From Paramecium sonneborni (taxonomy: Eukaryota > Ciliophora > Oligohymenophorea > Peniculida > Parameciidae): a stretch of 64,000 nt of DNA. Positions within the stretch are counted from its first letter, which is position 1. Each line of letters begins with the position of its first letter. Where the stretch lies: positions 62,001 through 126,000 of the forward strand of contig CAJJDN010000183.1 in NCBI GenBank assembly GCA_905182985.1, written 5' to 3'. Below, one piece after another: positions 47,775 to 61,170 of the stretch. The translations under genes and the position numbers were made by a program. The notes under the pieces are model-generated. The model saw nothing but the letters and a program-made list of their open reading frames with translations. It ran no database searches and was not told where the DNA came from.

Positions 47775-48156
47775 ATGAAATAATATTTAATTGCCTGCAG
47801 ACCATATTAAAAAGTACCTTCATTTTAAAGAAAGTCTTTAATATAATTGGTATTTATTAAGGGTTTTAAAATAAAACATGTAAAATATTCAATCCTAAAT
47901 CTTAAAGGCAGCCAAAAGTCTGAATATCAAATACCCAGCAGCAAAATCAATCATTGTTTACCATAGAAAAAATGTCATCAAATAGAAATAAAACATCACA
48001 TATTAAAATTCATGTCAATTTGCTCCAATAGTTAAGAAGAAAAGTTCAATTACTATAATATCAACAATAGGAGGTAGCCAAATCACATCTAAAATACTTT
48101 TTCAATATGAAATTCGAAATGATTCATAATATATTTTAACATCTATACCTTAATGA
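47775..48156 (+). CDS. Small helix-turn-helix protein, copy 2, 117 aa
   Basis: Start MKQYLIACRPYQKVPSFQRK at 47775. A 28-nt intron (GTAAAATA...TTAAAG) sits after the same FKIK-polar residue as in copy 1 and leaves 354 nt, divisible by three; stop TGA 48154-48156. The helix-turn-helix reads AAKSLNIKYPAAKSIIVYHR, and the C-terminal block is SITIISTIGGSQITSKILFQ. Identity to copy 1 is roughly half over the core, so the duplication is not recent. Both intron position and the two conserved blocks are kept, which argues for function. It has a longer C-terminus (YILTSIPQ). Confidence 0.68.
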
Positions 48157-48966
48157 AAATTTTAACAATGTTTCCATTTTTTATTAAGTATTTTTCCTAC
48201 TATGATTAAGTCTGTTGAAGTAATTTATCTTATTTTCATTTATTTAATCAACATCAATGTAAAAACTATAAAGTACTAACTTTTCATTAAGCTTTTTTGA
48301 ATATAAAGCTTTTAAAGCAATCAATGCTATGGTTAAAGAGTAAATTCAAAATAATTTCAATCATAAATATGAAATTTTCACTTTGAAGTGAGATTTACTT
48401 TTTTTGCAGATTTTATATTAAAGTATTGTGAATCTGTCAATCAAATCGAAATATGAACTTTACAAATGTCACTAATTTATTAAAATATTTTTAAGCAATA
48501 GTAAGTCCTTAAATCAATTAATAGAAAAAGAAAGGAAAGAAATATACAGTTTTAAGACCTTCTAGAAAACTTCTAAAAAATAAATTGTGTTTAATAATTA
48601 GATAAAAAAGTAAATTTCTATAGAAGCATTGATTGATATGATATAATGACATTTTTCATATTGGGATAATATATTTCATAATTTAGACAAAGTTAAATTA
48701 GATAAGAATATATTATTTTATTATTCTTTTTATATTAAAAAATTTGAAATAAATACATTAATAAATTTTATGTTCAAAAATTACTATTAAACTATTTTAT
48801 GTTAATTTAATGTTTATATATATAATTATATATATTATTAACCAATTTTCGAGATCTCTATTAAAAAGGTTATTAAAGAATTGAAAAGAAATTGTTGTTC
48901 ATAAATAAATAATGATATTGATAGTAATATGATAATAATTCTAACTATAAATAAATATTTAAAGAT
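48157..48966. other. AT-rich spacer
   Basis: Convergent spacer between the second HTH gene and the giant minus-strand gene; nothing recognised. Confidence 0.4.
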
Positions 48967-51900
48967 CAGAAAAATAACATATATTATGTATGTGTCATTT
49001 TTTAGAGTTTTTAATTGTATTTTAAAAAGGGTTTAATTTGAAAGGTTGTTGTTTTTTATTCTTATTTGAAGTAGCTGCTGTCATTTCTGTAACATTTCTT
49101 TTATGTTTTTATTATTGGATTTCTTTAATTTCTGGCATTTCTTTTTTTTCAATTTACAGATCTTAAGATTGTTATTTTTAATGATGAGATTTCTTTCTCT
49201 ATTGTTTTCTAGATAATACAATTTCTTCATAACTTCTTAAGTCAAAAACTAATTTATGATTTTTTTTATCATCAACTTATTCAGGCTGTATAGTATCAAC
49301 AATTTATTGGTTTGATTTAACATCTTAATTATCATTAATTTTTAGAATTTCATTTTCTTTTTTTTCTAAATTTTTAATTTCTACTTTGGATGAGACACCA
49401 AATAAGCATTCTTACTTTTTATCATAATATTTTTTAAATATTGGTTATGATTGATTTGTCAATTTTTTAAAAACTTATGTTACAATTTCTTATAATTGTT
49501 ATTAATTTTCAATTGAATCAAATAACTTTTTTCTTACATTATAAAAATATTGTACTAATTCCATGATTTAATGAATTTAAAACAAAATATTAATTTTGTT
49601 ACGATTCTTTAATCTTTCGAATTTGCCAAAATTAATATTAATATCATTTGGAACTGATACTTACCAATTCAACAATTAATGAATATCTTAAATAAAATCA
49701 TCAATTTTAGATGATGTTTAATTAAATTTTTAATGATCCCCTATTTTTGCAAATAAACATATTAAAATAATATAAGCCTTCAATTAATAATTTTATTTGA
49801 TTGGAAATTGTAAATATCTATCATGTATTTCAATTAACCTCTAAAGATCTTAAATTTATGACTTTATTGAAGTAGATTCAAAAGTAATTAAAACCAATTT
49901 ATCTTTAAGATATGCATAAAGTTCATCTTTCTTTAATTTTGATGTAGATTTTAATAGTTCATTGATATGATGAATTACTTTTTCATTTTCCCCTATTCTA
50001 ATTAAACCTTGTATTTATAAAATGTATCTACAATATTTTTTAAATAATATAGTAGCATGATATTTAATTGGTTAACAAAAAAATGAATTTTAAAATGCAG
50101 ATCCTAAAAGTTCATTAAGAGATTAAAATTGATTCAAATCCAATTATCCTCTTAATTATTGTTTACTTTTAATTCTAAGAAATGCTCGTTTAATTTATTG
50201 AATAATAGTAATCTTTTTGGCTTAATAATGTGCTTAAATAATAAAATTATTAAGTTTTGCATTTGATAATGTTCTATTTGATCTTTCAATATATCTTAAA
50301 GCACTTAAATAAGATCCACAAAATTAAAAAATACATCCAATAATAAATTACAATTTAGCAATACATTTTCTTTTAAATTATTTACCTTATTTATATTATT
50401 TATTCATTTCTGTAGCATATTTCATAGCAATTTTGATAACTGCACCTACATCATCTTATAATACATAGATATTAAGTTAATATAAAACTAGGGCTATAAC
50501 TTCATCTGCAAAAATACCAAATGATCTCATCATTAATTTTTATGCTCTTCTTAAACTTTTTAAAGCATTTTCTTAATCATGAGAATCAAAATAACTCATG
50601 CCAAGTAGAAATTCTACTTTTGCTAAATTACTAGTAGCAAGATTATCAAATTTAATTTGCTTTAATTATGTTTAATTCTCCTATTAATCACCTTCTCTTT
50701 TTATTCTCTATAAATTAAATTATTCTTCTGGTTAAATTTATTGTATAATAGATTCTGGAAAAAACTAATTATAAATAGTTAAACTCATTTCTAAATTGAG
50801 CATTGCAGAAATTGGTTATGAACTTAATCTTGCAATCTCACCACTAATCATTAATGAATATCCATAAATTAATGAAGGAGTATGAAAATTCTTTAATTAA
50901 AAACCAATTATTTTCTATATTTTTGTGATTGCTTCAAAATAATGATTAGTATTCAAATATGATTGAGCATACATTGTTTATATCATTACATACTTCTTTT
51001 ATTCAATTAATCCTTTTGCAATATTCTTTCCTCTTAATCTATTTGTTTATTTCTACTTTAATTCAATTTACTTTGTAAAACATCTTTATAATTAGTTTAA
51101 AATAACCAAAGGCTTCCTTTATGATAATGATAAAATTTAAAACAACATTGAAATGTGAAAGTTATCATAACTATCTTCATTAATACTGTTCATTATTGGA
51201 ATAGCCTCTTCAACAAGTTAAGATATTTCTTAATATTTAACTTCCCATGATTCTTCTTTCATTTCCTTTATCTTACTATAAGCATTTAAAACAATCATCT
51301 AAGCTTATTGTAATTTTGATAGACTCTATATATTTAATTGTTATTTCAAATCCTAATAATATAATTCATTATAATAAAAAAGTGATTGATATAGCATATC
51401 TTTATAAATTAATTCTGATTCCTTTAATTTATCTTTATTCTGTGCAATATTAGGAAATTCCTTCTTGATATCAAAATCAAAATATTCCAAATAATTTGAT
51501 TTATTGTTATCTTCATTAGAAATTTCAGATTAACTAAAATTGAGTTCATTTAAATTAATTACTTCCACATTCTCATTTTTTTGAGGACTTTCATTATTTT
51601 ATTCTTTTTCTACATTTTCTTCTCTCTAGTTTTCCACCTTATTTTCATACGTATTTATTTATTTTTATAAACTTTCAATTATTGATTAAAGATTTTGCAT
51701 AATCGTTTCAGTTGAATCTACTTTAGTTGTAAAGATAACCATTTTTATAAATTCAAATAAATACTTATCTGAATTATGACTAAAACGTTCTTCAGCTATA
51801 TGAAGATAATTATCTTCTAATTCATTTACATTATTTTCTTTTTATCCATCTATTGCCTTTAAGAACTTTTTCCTCTTAGTTTAAATAGATCTTAAATTAT

Positions 51901-53176
51901 TCTCTCCTATTCTTTTGAAATATATTATCAAATCACATAATGCAAATAAATCTCTTTTCAATGCCTTTTTAAAAGCCACTTACTTTTTTTCTTCTACTGT
52001 TTTTAGAAGCATTTCTTAATTAGAATGAAAAGGAAGCATACTTTTTAATCTTCCAAAAGATTCCAATTTAAAACATTTACTTCGTTAATTATAAAAAATA
52101 GTTGATAGTGTAAAATTAAGTCTGAATATATATTTAGAATAACAATTATATAATATCTGAATTAGATTTAATGATAATGTCTTATGCAAATGAGGTGATA
52201 ATTCCTTATTTTCTTTAATAAGAATTGCTTACAAATCTTTTAATGAATAATCCAATCTATCATAGAATAATGCAATCCTATAAATATTTGGGGCATCTAA
52301 TGAAGGTGGTCTATCAAATAAAAATGTAGCATTTTAAATAAAAACTAAGTTTTAATTAAGTTCTGGGAATTGTTACTATAAAAGTATATGAAATAATAGA
52401 CATTGGAATCTCTCTTATTCTTCAACATCAACAATAGTAATTACTTCAAGCATTTCTTATTATCTTGAATCAAAGAATTCTAATTTATTCTTTACTGGAG
52501 AAGTTTATTCTTTTTCTGCAAAAATAGTCTGTTTTCTACGAACTTTCTTTTCTACTTATTTAATTCTAACTATTCTATCTACAGGCAAGAGTTTATCAAA
52601 AGCATTAAAATTATTAACACTCTCTTTGTCAGCATTAAAATAATTATCATTAGAAAAGAATGTAGAGAACCTTGAGTATTAATTAGCTTCACTGAATTTT
52701 TCAGGTTAAATAGTGTAGTAATGAAAGTCGCTTTAAGTAATTAATATTCCATTCATTTTAGCTTCTCCAATATAATCCTTATAATTTACTCTGATTATTA
52801 ATGAATAATAGTGACTTACTTCATTTTTAACTAATTCAACTATTATTGCCTTCACACTTAATACATGTTCATATTTTTTATAATAATTGATATCGTCTTT
52901 TGTTTATTTTGACTTACTTTTTTTAACAGGTTTTTATTCTATCTTTTCTTCCTCTTAGATTATCTCAATCATTCCATCATCTTATCTTTCTTAATTTGTA
53001 TACATAGTAGTTTAAACAATATGAATTGATCGCTTTGTTGAATAGTCTTTATTTCCCTAATTATATTGTATTTCTTCTTCCTCTTCTCTAAGTTTCTATT
53101 ATTCAATAATAGTTTTCTCTATCTATTATTGAATTCCACTCTCTCTATTAGCCTTTTTAGTACAACACCCTCCCAT
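48967..53176 (-). CDS. Giant MGGCC-starting protein, about 1350-1400 aa
   Basis: The ATG at 53176-53174 gives MGGCCTKKANRESGIQQQIE. Gly2 with Cys4 and Cys5 is a consensus for N-myristoylation plus palmitoylation, the signal that sends soluble proteins to ciliary or plasma membranes. A charged linker follows, then a region of mixed structure (KYEHVLSVKAIIVELVKNEV, YYSLIIRVNYKDYIGEAKMN). After it come about 900 residues of alpha helices with Leu/Ala/Tyr spacing like TPR or similar solenoid repeats (ALFYDRLDYSLKDLQAILIK, SLFYYNELYYQDLKQQLNIQ). The last 100 residues are Lys/Gln-rich. The frame is open in the ciliate code over most of its length; I did not trace every intron. Stop at the complement of 48967-48969. 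No catalytic domain is seen; it is probably a large membrane-tethered scaffold. Confidence 0.75.
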
Positions 53177-53964
53177 TTTTACGGTTTTTAAATTTATTTA
53201 TATATTAAATTATTAAATTTAAGATGCCATTATAATAAAACTTTTTAAAAAAACCTTCCATTTTGCAATTTAACTCAAATGAAACTCAACAATCTATAAG
53301 TCTATTTCCATTTTGATCAGTAATTCATATTCTTAAAAACCAAATACATTATAAATATAAATAATTTCACTTTCAAATGGATTAATTTAGACTTTCTTTT
53401 TTCATTCAAATTAACGACTATTCTAAATAACTTTCATTTCTCACTGATTGTTATCATATTTTTATTTTCTATATGTACTTTCCTTTATATTATAAAAAAT
53501 TATAAATTAGGAACTTCTTTCCGTTTTTAAATTATATTAAAATATTTATGATTTCTTAAGTCTTTAATAAAATAGAAAACTTTATTGATTTAATTTTTCA
53601 GATATAAACTAATTGTTCATGTTTTAAATTGTTACTTTTTAAATTGACTGATTTAAGGAAATGTAGAGATATAGAAATAATTTTAAGTAACTTAGTATTC
53701 AAATCACATCATATGTATTTTAATTATCTTAATCGAATAATCAATATTAGTAGATTTGATATAAATTAAAAATAAATTGATACTTACTCCATCGCTAATA
53801 ATGGAATAGATTATCGATTCTTTTTTTTTCTCTTCTATAATATGACTTACTTTTATGGATCTTTTCCACTTTTATTATAAAATTAAGTTCAAAAAATATC
53901 CACAATAAAAAATGTTTCAAATTAACTGTTTTTGATATAATCATTTCATATTCCTTTTTAGTTC
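53177..53964. other. AT-rich spacer upstream of the giant gene
   Basis: It contains the promoter of the minus-strand gene at 53176 and the 3' flank of the next relic. No motif is recognised. Confidence 0.4.
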
Positions 53965-54535
53965 TCATCCAAATCCAGATTCCTATATTATTTAACAATC
54001 AATCTCTTCTACTTTACTTTGACTCTTTATGAACTACTTATATTTCTCACTAATCAGAACAGCTATACTATATAGTGTAAGTAAGAATATGTTATTATCA
54101 TATCATAGGAGTTTGTTATGTCTTCAATTAAAGAATCTATTATACTATTTTTATATCTGAATATACTCCATTAACCTCAAATAAAATTCTATACCTACTT
54201 TATTTAATTTTTAACCTTCATCACATCAGATCCATTTATAACATTATTTTCACTCTTATTTAATAATTATAATACTCCTATAGTTAAATCTCTTACTTCC
54301 CTTAATCTTCCTAATTATGGATCTCTTGAACTGTAATTTAATCTAATTTTAAATTTAATTCTTCTTATCCTTTTTCACTCTAAGACAAATTATTCCCTTT
54401 TAAACAAACTTTATGAATACTCTAAGCTTTAATTTTAATAAAATAATTATAAAGTGCAATGATTTTAAAAAAATGTTTATTACTTTTCTTATCAGACTCA
54501 AAATCAAGTAATTAATTTAAATATTATATATTCAT
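53965..54535 (-). pseudogene. Frameshifted unknown helical protein gene
   Basis: Minus-strand stretches with normal Paramecium-like composition follow in order: MNIQYLNQLLDFESDKKSNK (start 54535), HFFKIIALYNYFIKIKAQSI, CLKGNNLSQSEKGQEELNLK, REVRDLTIGVLQLLNKSENN, KVGIEFYLRLMDIIDSLIED, SEKYKQFIKSQSKVEEIDCQ, to a TGA at 53965-53967. One clear 22-nt intron joins RLMD to IIDSLIED, but two or three other frame changes have no GT..AG solution. It is therefore probably a pseudogene, or a gene with sequencing errors. No family is recognised. Confidence 0.4.
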
Positions 54536-55289
54536 TTATACTTTTTCTATTTATTAAACTTCAATTTGTATTAAAATTTCATAATTGAATATTCATCTTT
54601 TTACTCCAAAAAAATTTATTAAAAAATTGCTATTTTAGAAATGTTGTTTCTTAGAAAAGGTTTCTATTCTTTTTTTGCAGATTTTTAATAAATCATACGA
54701 TGCTTTTCTTCATTTTCTTAAAAATATTTGTTTAAATATTATATAATAAATAAATTGAAGTAAATTAAAAATTATGTTTTATCATATAAATTGGTTGAAA
54801 ATTATTTCAATTATATAAACATTATAATCTTCATATGGTTTACTTGTCAAGATCAAATTATTTAATCAATAAATAAACTCTCTTTTTAAATAATTAGCGT
54901 TATATGTTTTTGATTTCATCCTCTCACTATCTTCATGATTTTACTGTATTCTCTCCTACTTTGATATTTATGTTAAAATACTTTTCTAAATTTGAAATGC
55001 AGATTTTAATTCTTCGTTTTCACTACTTACTCAAGACTCTTAATAAATTTTATATCTTAAATCAGTCTATTAAGTAGGAAAGGGTTTATTAAAATGAATT
55101 TTGATTTATTGAATAAATGAAAAGAGATAATAAGAAAAAAAATAGTAATAATATTAATCATTATATTAATTAAGTCAGCGTTGGGTTTAAGATTCTAATG
55201 TTAAACATTTTAGATTTTTTAAATACTCAATAATCAATTGGATACTTGAGATAATGAATGATAGGAATACTTTAATGAAGTAACATTGA
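54536..55289. other. AT-rich spacer
   Basis: Nothing with a protein-like frame or structured RNA was found. Confidence 0.4.
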
Positions 55290-56110
55290 AAATTTAAATG
55301 TGAACATTATTAGATGAACCTAAGATTATGAAAGTGTAATAAAAATAAGAAGGAAGAACTTATAAATTTGTAAAAATAATCAAAATAGTTATGATTTGAT
55401 TGAATAATAATAATGACAATAATAATGATCTAATTTAGAATCAAGAGTAAAGAGATAAGTTAGATTAATCAACATATGGCTCATATTGAACAGCACAAGC
55501 TATGAGTGATAGATTATGTTAATAAAACAACAATAGACAAGAATATCAACAGAAGATTTATTAACATATTGTATGAGATTAAATGATGGATTACCATTGT
55601 GGAACATAGAAGTATTTAATAAATACAGGATTATTAATAAGATCATTTTTATATTGATAATAATTAATGATGTAGATTATATACATTTCGTTCATGTTTC
55701 TTATTATGTGTTAATAATGGTTTAAATGGTGATTCATATCCAAAAATCTGTATGTATTGAATCATGTATAAGTTAATGAGGAAGAAATAATGATTCAGAT
55801 AAATAAAAGATCTGTTGATTAATATTGAATATCATCTAAGTTGAATAAATTTAAAATGAAATTATGGCTAAGTATTATATATTACAGGCTTCATTTACAG
55901 CATATGAAGATTGCTTTACATTTTAATCTATGTGTAAATTAAAATATATTACTGGAGGACATGCTGTTAAAATAATTAGATGAGACTTTTAAAATAATTT
56001 AATATATTGGTTGATTGTGTTAACTTAGGGAATGAAGGATGGGGAAGAGAAAAAGGATTAGATAAAATATTAAGTGAATCTAATTAGGTGGTATTTAAGT
56101 CGGAAGATTA
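55290..56110 (+). pseudogene. Cathepsin B-like cysteine protease pseudogene
   Basis: Diagnostic pieces of a papain-family cathepsin B appear in the right order in shifting frames: AQAMSDRLC (the helix after the active-site Cys region), RISTEDLLTYC, EIM...LQASFTAYEDCFTFQS, YITGGHAVKII with the catalytic His, and NLIYWLIV. In-frame TGA codons and frameshifts are frequent, and the active-site CGSCWAF-like block is missing or unrecognisable (remnant near 55470). The gene is dead. Cathepsin B-type proteases act in ciliate food vacuoles and lysosomes; other functional copies must exist elsewhere. The intact WD-repeat gene begins about 30 bp further on. Confidence 0.7.
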
Positions 56111-56143
56111 ATCTGATTAATATATTATTAAAATTATCTTATA

Positions 56144-58009
56144 ATGGATGAACTCTAATGTCAATTACATTTCTCACCTATTATGTTTATTGAAACTTCA
56201 CCAAAAAAATCAAGTTCAAGACTTAAATGTAAAAATTGTGAAGAAGTTGAAAAAGGTGTTCCTCTAATTGCTATTAACAGATTTGATTCACATTGTTAAG
56301 AGTAAAAAATAAAAATACAAAAAGAATAAGAGAGTGTGATTGCTGATTTTTAATAATTTTCTGATCCTTTAAAAAAACTCTTAGATAATTATTAATTAGA
56401 AATAAATTCTACTATCAAAAGAATTCGATTGGAACTTCATATTATATTTGATTCTATTCATCAATTTTACAATCCTATTATTAATTATGATCCATAATAA
56501 AAAAGTATGAGCAATTTGCAATAAACATCTGATTTGATATACGACTCAACTTGTAAGTTTAATTTAAAGCCTAAATATTTTGAAGTTATTAAAGTCATGA
56601 AAACTCTCTTTGGTTTGTAGCATCATTATTCTTAAATCATGAAAAAATGCTTTGAATAACTTTAAAACGATTTAGCAAAATACGAACTTTCATCAGAATT
56701 TAAAGTCTCTCCTTCAAAAATATGTAATGCTATAGCTTTCAGTCCAGATAAAGATGGTTAAATAGTCTCTTTAGGGTTAGGAAATATACTTTAAACTTAT
56801 TAATATATAAAGTAATAAGATAACTAGAATTTCAATCTATTATAAACCTTTAAAGATCATGAAAATTATATTTCTTGTATTCTTTTTAGTGAAGATAAAA
56901 AATATTTAATCTCAGGAGGAACTTATGATAAAAGAATGAATATTTATACTGAATCCAAAAATAAAAATCATTTCTACTAATTAATAGCATAAGTAATTCA
57001 TTAAGATGCAATTAATAGTATTATTTTTACTACTAATAATGAAGACATTATTTCAACTTCAGGTCATGATATTTATCGTATATCAAATGAAGATATTGAA
57101 GAAATTTTAAATTAAAATAAAGGACAAGAAATTAAGAAAATTAACCTTAATTAAGATTTAAACAAATATTAATTAAATCCTTCTCATGATAATACAGCTT
57201 ATTAATTAAGTTATATGTTTACAACGAATTTAAAATAGTTCTTATCATGTAGTTTTGATAAATAAGTTTTTGTATGGCAAAAATAAAAAGATTTTTGGAA
57301 TATGAATAATAGAATAAAAATGTTAAATCATATTTATAGATGTTGTTTCATTAATGAAAATGATATTGTTATTTAAGAAAATTCTTCAAGAGAATTATCT
57401 TTTTATGAAAATGTTTCTAGAAAAAATGATTTCAAAAAAAGCAAAATTAAACAAGTTAAATTTGAAGATCTAAATACTGATTTAACATGTAGCTTTCCTA
57501 TTGTATTTATTCAAAAATTAAAATTACTTGTAGTAAAACATAATAAAAAAATAGTATTTCTAAAAGAAAGAACAGATGGAAAATTTTATAAAGAAAATGA
57601 AATAGAAGGAGAAATGGGAGCAATATCTCCAGATGGTGATATATTTTTAAAATGGAATAAAAAGTAATCCAATTTAGAATTATTTAAACTTAATTCTGGA
57701 ATTAAATTTAAAAAAGAAGAATTTGAAAAAAGATATTTGCCACCTTAAGATATAATTATTCAAGATTTTGATGATTAATAATTATATAATTAAAAAGGTC
57801 CACAATAAATAAATTTGATTGATCCAAATTCAGAGCACCTCAATGAAAATTCCTAAGTGCTATTAAAAAGAGAAATTGAAATTCAAAAAGAGGATGAATC
57901 TACTAAATAAAATCTAAGGGAAGAAAAAAAAAGTGAAGAAAATAAAATAGAAGATCAAAATCTATCAGAAGTTGATGAAACATGTAATTTAGTCAAATTT
58001 ATAGATTGA
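56144..58009 (+). CDS. WD40-repeat protein with N-terminal Cys/His motif, 621 aa, intronless
   Basis: A single uninterrupted frame in the ciliate code, from ATG 56144 (MDELQCQLHFSPIMFIETSP) to TGA 58007-58009. C6, H9 and then CKNC (about residue 30-33) with a later SHC form a possible zinc-binding cluster, followed by a helical region with Leu/Gln heptads (about 60-200). WD40 blades begin at FKVSPSKICNAIAFSPDKDG and include HENYISCILFSEDKKYLISG, DAINSIIFTTNNEDIISTSG and FLSCSFDKQVFVW. The last 80 residues are acidic (Glu/Lys/Asp). Proteins of this layout (short Cys/His motif, coiled coil, WD40) form a large Paramecium family of unknown function. It sits alone among pseudogenes, so its intactness is notable. 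Confidence 0.82.
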
Positions 58010-59839
58010 AATAAAATAAATACATAAGTATATAATATTTAATAATAATTTATTATAATTTATTAAAAATGATAATTAAATGTATCAACATATATTGCAT
58101 GGAACTAATAATCCTAAAAAAATTGCATTACATATCCCAAAAGTCTAACCTTTTTGTAATTGAAACTATATAATAAATTCAAAATATACTCTCCCATTCA
58201 TCAATTATCTAAGCACAATTAATAAAATAGTTCCACTGAAGAACACAATTATAATCAGAAAAATATTAAAGAATATAGTTACAAATCCTATCAATAAACA
58301 AGGAAGTAAAATTTTATAATACTCTAAATTATTTTTTAAATATTATTACTTTTTAAACTGATCTCTATCTATTCAGAATTAATATACAATATCGTTATTA
58401 AGATTACTATAAGTAATTAAAGAGCCTCAATTTGTTGATTTTCATTAAAACTACTATATTATTAGTTAAAAAAAAAGGCTTTTGCATTAAATAAACATAA
58501 ATTCATTAATATGATTAAAGTTCTGATTATTGCAATCGAATTCTATATTATATAATGATGATTACTTTTTAAAAAAATTAAAATTTTCCTGATATAATTA
58601 CTAAAAGATGTACAATTATAATAGTCCACCAATCTGGAAGGTTTATTTAAACAGATTGTGTTTATTTCGAAAATTTCATATATAACCAAAAAAATAATAT
58701 AAATGAAATAACTTATATTACTAGATACATGATAAGTGCCTTAAGAATTTCTTGTTTTTATATTTTGAATGGTTAATCTTTAAGTTAATTTGAAATTAAC
58801 TGTTAAGGTATTTATGCAATCTCAAACGTTTACACAATAGGAATTCCTTATTAAATTAGTTGTGCTTATAAATCTGGAGATTATTATTAATTAGCAATTT
58901 AAATATTCTATTATTAAAATTCTTCAGGACTTAGGATTTGATTTGTATTAGAATTTATTGTATTTTACTGTATAGCATATGGATTATGTTGGATAGTAAA
59001 ATTGGGTTAAGGATTGCTATCATCTATTCTAGCATTTTAGTTTCCCATTTTATAAAAAAATTAATTTAAATATAATATTTTTAATCAAATATAAAGTAAA
59101 TTTAGAATGCAAACGCAACAATTTATATATAATTTATTTTAAATAAAATTTTAAATTTCTTGAACCTTTCTCTTCATATATTATTCTTGTTAAGTTAAAA
59201 ATAAAGTTTAGTATATTATTTTTTAAATACCTTATGCGAGATGATTAAAAAATCAATATTAAATCCACTAATGAATTTTAGTATGAATTTAGCCGTAAAT
59301 ATTTAGAATGTTTTTACAAGAAATTTATATTCAAATTCTGACATATCTTTAACATTTCTGAACATAATTGAGAAAAGTTAAAAGGGATTTGAGTAAAGCT
59401 TAAAGGGGACTACAATTTTGAAAATTTTAGGGTTTTCATATTTTTTTAATTTAAAAAAAATAAATAAATAAATAATTTTATATTACTCATACATTCAAAA
59501 ATGAAGAGAGCATTTTTCCTTAGATTCATCCAATATTAAAAAGTAATACAACATTGAATAATATTTTTTAAGTATTTAAGTAGTAAAGATAATAAGAATG
59601 AAAATTAAGACAAAAAAATGTTAATAAAATAAATAGAAATAATTTATAGATAGACAAATTTGAAATAAAATTGTTAAAAAAATATAAAAGTTAAGGTTTA
59701 GTTTATTTTAAAATAAATATCAGAGTATTCAATATTATATTTATAAGAATATCGCGTTCAAATCTGACTAGATATTTACCAAGTAGATATTGTGAATAAT
59801 AATTTGATAGCATTATAATAAATAAGAGTTGGGAAAGGA
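58010..59839. other. 1.8-kb gene-poor region
   Basis: Only weak coding traces: MYQHILHGTNNPKKIALHIP at 58080 and GIYAISNVYTIGIPYQISCA near 58808, neither in a joinable frame. These may be decayed genes. No RNA gene or repeat is seen. Confidence 0.35.
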
Positions 59840-61170
59840 GAAATGTTATTTAATAGATATTAATAAGCATCAGAATAAGTAGAGAAGAAAGTTGATTTTG
59901 CTAATTCAGATTTGGAATAAAATAAAATTTAAGATGAAAAATAGAAAGAAGTAATTGTTTAATTATTAAAGATGAAAGAAATTGTAACAAGCATCAAATC
60001 ATGATAGTGAGATGAGATATACAAATTTAATGACGATGATATTATTTATAATTGTTTTTATTTGGGAGATTGAATAAAAGATTATTAAATTTTGATCACT
60101 TAACGATATTTAATTTATAATTTAGACAGTTTAAATAATTGAAGATGGATAAAAATATCTAATATCCTTTTATAAGAATGTATGTATTAACCACTTATAA
60201 TACCTGAATTACCAAAATTAACGAAAGACTAAGTTAATGAATTACGTAACAAATTTGCTTAAGATAAAGCTAGATCATATTAAAAGTGGATATTAATTAT
60301 ATAAACCAAAAAATGAAGAGAATTAACCAGGAGAGTTTATGAATGCAATATGTGAATTAGAGTTGCTAACTGCTTTTTCAACTAATTTCTGTAACGTAAG
60401 TATAGTAACTAACAGTAGAGCATTATGAAATCAAGAATTATTGATAAATTTGTTTTATTTGAACTTTTTGATTTTCATCCTATCTATTAGCAATAACATA
60501 ATAGTGTATTTTTAGATGCAGATAATATTTAAAGAATTGCATTTGGTTATGCTCAACTTAATGGATTATGTAGATTACATAGATGAAAAAGTAAAATATT
60601 TATTTGATACAAATAAATTACAATCAATTAGGAGAAGAGAATAAATTACTTTAGTATATTTCCATTTTCTTTGACTTAATAAAATTGAATATCATGTACT
60701 TTTGAATATATGTTTAGCTACTTAACCAAAACCGTAATTTATTGAAATTTACAGCATAGCACTACTCAAAATACAAGTGTTTTTGAAATTGAAAAAGGGA
60801 TGAAGAGGCAAAAGATAAAGTTCAAGCATTTTATCATTATGAGGATATTATAATCAAGAATTTATTAAGAATCAGATTTATTATGAATTAATTTGTATTT
60901 TATAACATCCTGGTTTATTTTTGATAGGTTGTAAGGTTTCGTTGTAGCAAGTTGTTGTTTTTATAGTAGAATCCTTTTGGGTCCAAATATTAATTAATAT
61001 AAATAAAATTTGACAAATTTCTAAAAGATTCAGACAGATTTTTTAAAGTTATTTAATTTAATTATTAAAATTAGAAATAGATAATATTTCTGATTCATAA
61101 TTAAATTACTTTAAACTATTCGCAATGAGGAAACTGAATAACTTTAAAAATATCAAAATAGTTACTATTG
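59840..61170 (+). pseudogene. Degenerate plus-strand coding region of unknown family
   Basis: Protein-like pieces follow in order with frame changes: PLIIPELPKLTKDQVNELRN, YKPKNEENQPGEFMNAICEL, ELLTAFSTNFCN before a GTAAGTAT...CAG intron-like segment, SRIIDKFVLFELFDFHPIYQ, FLDADNIQRIAFGYAQLNGL, and YYELICILQHPGLFLIGCKV with a tail ending at TGA near 61013. At least three joins cannot be explained by introns. I do not recognise the family. Part of it lies in repeat C. Confidence 0.35.

Noticed and set aside
59757..59775. GTTCAAATC resembling a tRNA T-loop
   Set aside because: The flanks do not pair into a T stem and no acceptor, D or anticodon arm can be built.
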